This document shows positions 6,524-7,094 of a stretch of DNA of 7,094 nucleotides, one piece after another (position 1 is the stretch's first letter; each line of letters starts with the position of its first letter). The notes under the pieces are model-generated. The model worked only from the letters and a program-made list of their open reading frames with translations, did no database searches and had not been told where the DNA came from. The stretch is from Spirochaetales bacterium (GTDB taxonomy: Bacteria > Spirochaetota > Spirochaetia > DTKZ01): assembly GCA_017998025.1 (NCBI GenBank), contig JAGODW010000072.1:1-7094 (forward strand), in the 5' to 3' direction. The translations under genes were made by a program, and so were the position numbers.

Positions 6524-7094
6524 TGGGGACCCGGACGCGGTCGGAAGGCGGGAGGCAGATGTTTTTGAACGGGTAGATCTAAAGGATCTGGAAGGACTCG
6601 TTGCCTGTGCCCGTAACTGGAAGCAGCAGTATGGGCTGGACGGCGTTTTTACCGCAGGGACCGATTTTTCTGCCTCTGTTGCATACCTTGCAGAACAGTT
6701 AAACCTTCCTGGGATATCTTATCAGACTGCCCTCGATGCTTCAAATAAGGCTCGGATGCGGAGACGGTTTGCTGCAGCCGGGGTTCCCTCCCCCCGGTTC
6801 GTCGAACTGGGTGAGAACCGATTACAAGAGATAGAGCATCTGAATCTTTCGTTTCCTCTAATTGTCAAACCAGTGGATAACATGGGTGCCCGAGGAGTGG
6901 TTCGGGTAGATTCTGCTGAGGATCTATATGAAAGGATCCACGATTCGATACGATACTCCCGGACTCGCACGGTGATTGTAGAAGAGTTCATCGAAGGGCC
7001 TGAGTTTAGCCTTGATGCGTTAATCTATCGGGGCCGGATTCAGATCTGCGGCTTTGCCGATCGTCATATCCGGTTTCCTCCGTATTTTGTAGAA
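6426..7094 (+). CDS. ATP-grasp ligase, N-terminal 223 residues, cut by window edge
   Basis: The open frame from ATG 6426 reaches the right edge without a stop. It has the ATP-grasp plan: an N-terminal pre-ATP-grasp Rossmann segment (ILILGAGIMQIPAIRTARSL), an NKARMRRRFAAAGVPSP linker helix, FPLIVKPVDNMGARGV (K148 plus the Gly-rich loop at 153-157) for ATP binding, and VIVEEFIEGPEFSLDAL (E186, E187, E190) for adenine contact and sugar binding. ATP-grasp enzymes join a carboxylate to an amine or thiol through an acyl phosphate. It resembles the CarB/PurK-like carboxylate-amine ligases rather than D-Ala-D-Ala ligases. It overlaps the preceding methyltransferase gene by 98 bases in the +1 frame and has only a weak ribosome site. 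The next ATG (6465) would remove the GAG motif. Context suggests adding an amino acid or similar group to the sugar (inference). Confidence 0.85.
   Translation, partial: MRKKSILILGAGIMQIPAIRTARSLGCRALVVDGDPDAVGRREADVFERVDLKDLEGLVACARNWKQQYGLDGVFTAGTDFSASVAYLAEQLNLPGISYQTALDASNKARMRRRFAAAGVPSPRFVELGENRLQEIEHLNLSFPLIVKPVDNMGARGVVRVDSAEDLYERIHDSIRYSRTRTVIVEEFIEGPEFSLDALIYRGRIQICGFADRHIRFPPYFVE
6432..6437 (+). repeat. A6 run at the methyltransferase/ATP-grasp overlap
   Basis: Six consecutive A lie just after the ATP-grasp start codon, exactly where recognisable methyltransferase homology ends. In the methyltransferase frame the codons are CAA AAA ATC; in the ATP-grasp frame, AAA AAA TCG. A shift of one base here would join the two reading frames into one protein. 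Confidence 0.6.

Noticed and set aside
6722..6991. 89-residue minus-strand open frame
   Set aside because: It is antisense to the ATP-grasp coding region and has low-complexity Ser/Arg composition.

Overview
The window looks like chromosomal DNA from a spirochaete (Treponema/Spirochaeta-type). The main reason is the gene at 1542-3062. It has the architecture of the 'spiro-SPASM' radical SAM proteins, which from memory are described only from spirochaetes. The G+C content looks close to half by eye, and codon use looks uniform across the window. The species cannot be named from the sequence. I see no rRNA, tRNA, CRISPR array, insertion sequence or attachment site.

Left part (1-1466, minus strand): the two exodeoxyribonuclease VII genes, xseA followed by xseB. 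They overlap by 41 bases, and xseB runs off the left edge. This is ordinary DNA-repair housekeeping. A short divergent gap (about 1467-1541) separates them from the rest.

Right part (1542-7094, plus strand): five overlapping genes with no intergenic space, evidently one operon. In order they are: (1) a radical SAM/SPASM protein whose N-terminal third is a degenerate SpsF-like cytidylyltransferase fold; (2) a divergent GT2-like (GT-A fold) protein with eroded catalytic motifs; (3) an intact SpsF-family cytidylyltransferase; (4) a fusion of a PseG/SpsG-like nucleotide-sugar hydrolase, a four-cysteine zinc ribbon and a class I SAM methyltransferase; (5) the first 223 residues of an ATP-grasp ligase, cut by the right edge.

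Taken together, the operon looks like a sugar-activation and decoration pathway. PseG and a cytidylyltransferase are partners in making CMP-activated nonulosonic acids of the pseudaminic/legionaminic type, and SpsF/SpsG are the Bacillus spore-coat counterparts. The methyltransferase, radical SAM enzyme and ATP-grasp ligase could modify the sugar by methylation, radical chemistry and amide or peptide-type ligation. The end product is not determined by the sequence. A surface or flagellar glycan is a reasonable guess, not a finding. The condensing enzyme (NeuB/PseI/SpsE) is not in the window and may lie downstream.

Points most worth a second look are the degenerate SpsF/radical SAM fusion, the hydrolase-methyltransferase fusion, the 98-base overlap between genes 4 and 5 beside an A6 run, and a run of nine G inside the conserved GRGGGS motif of xseA.
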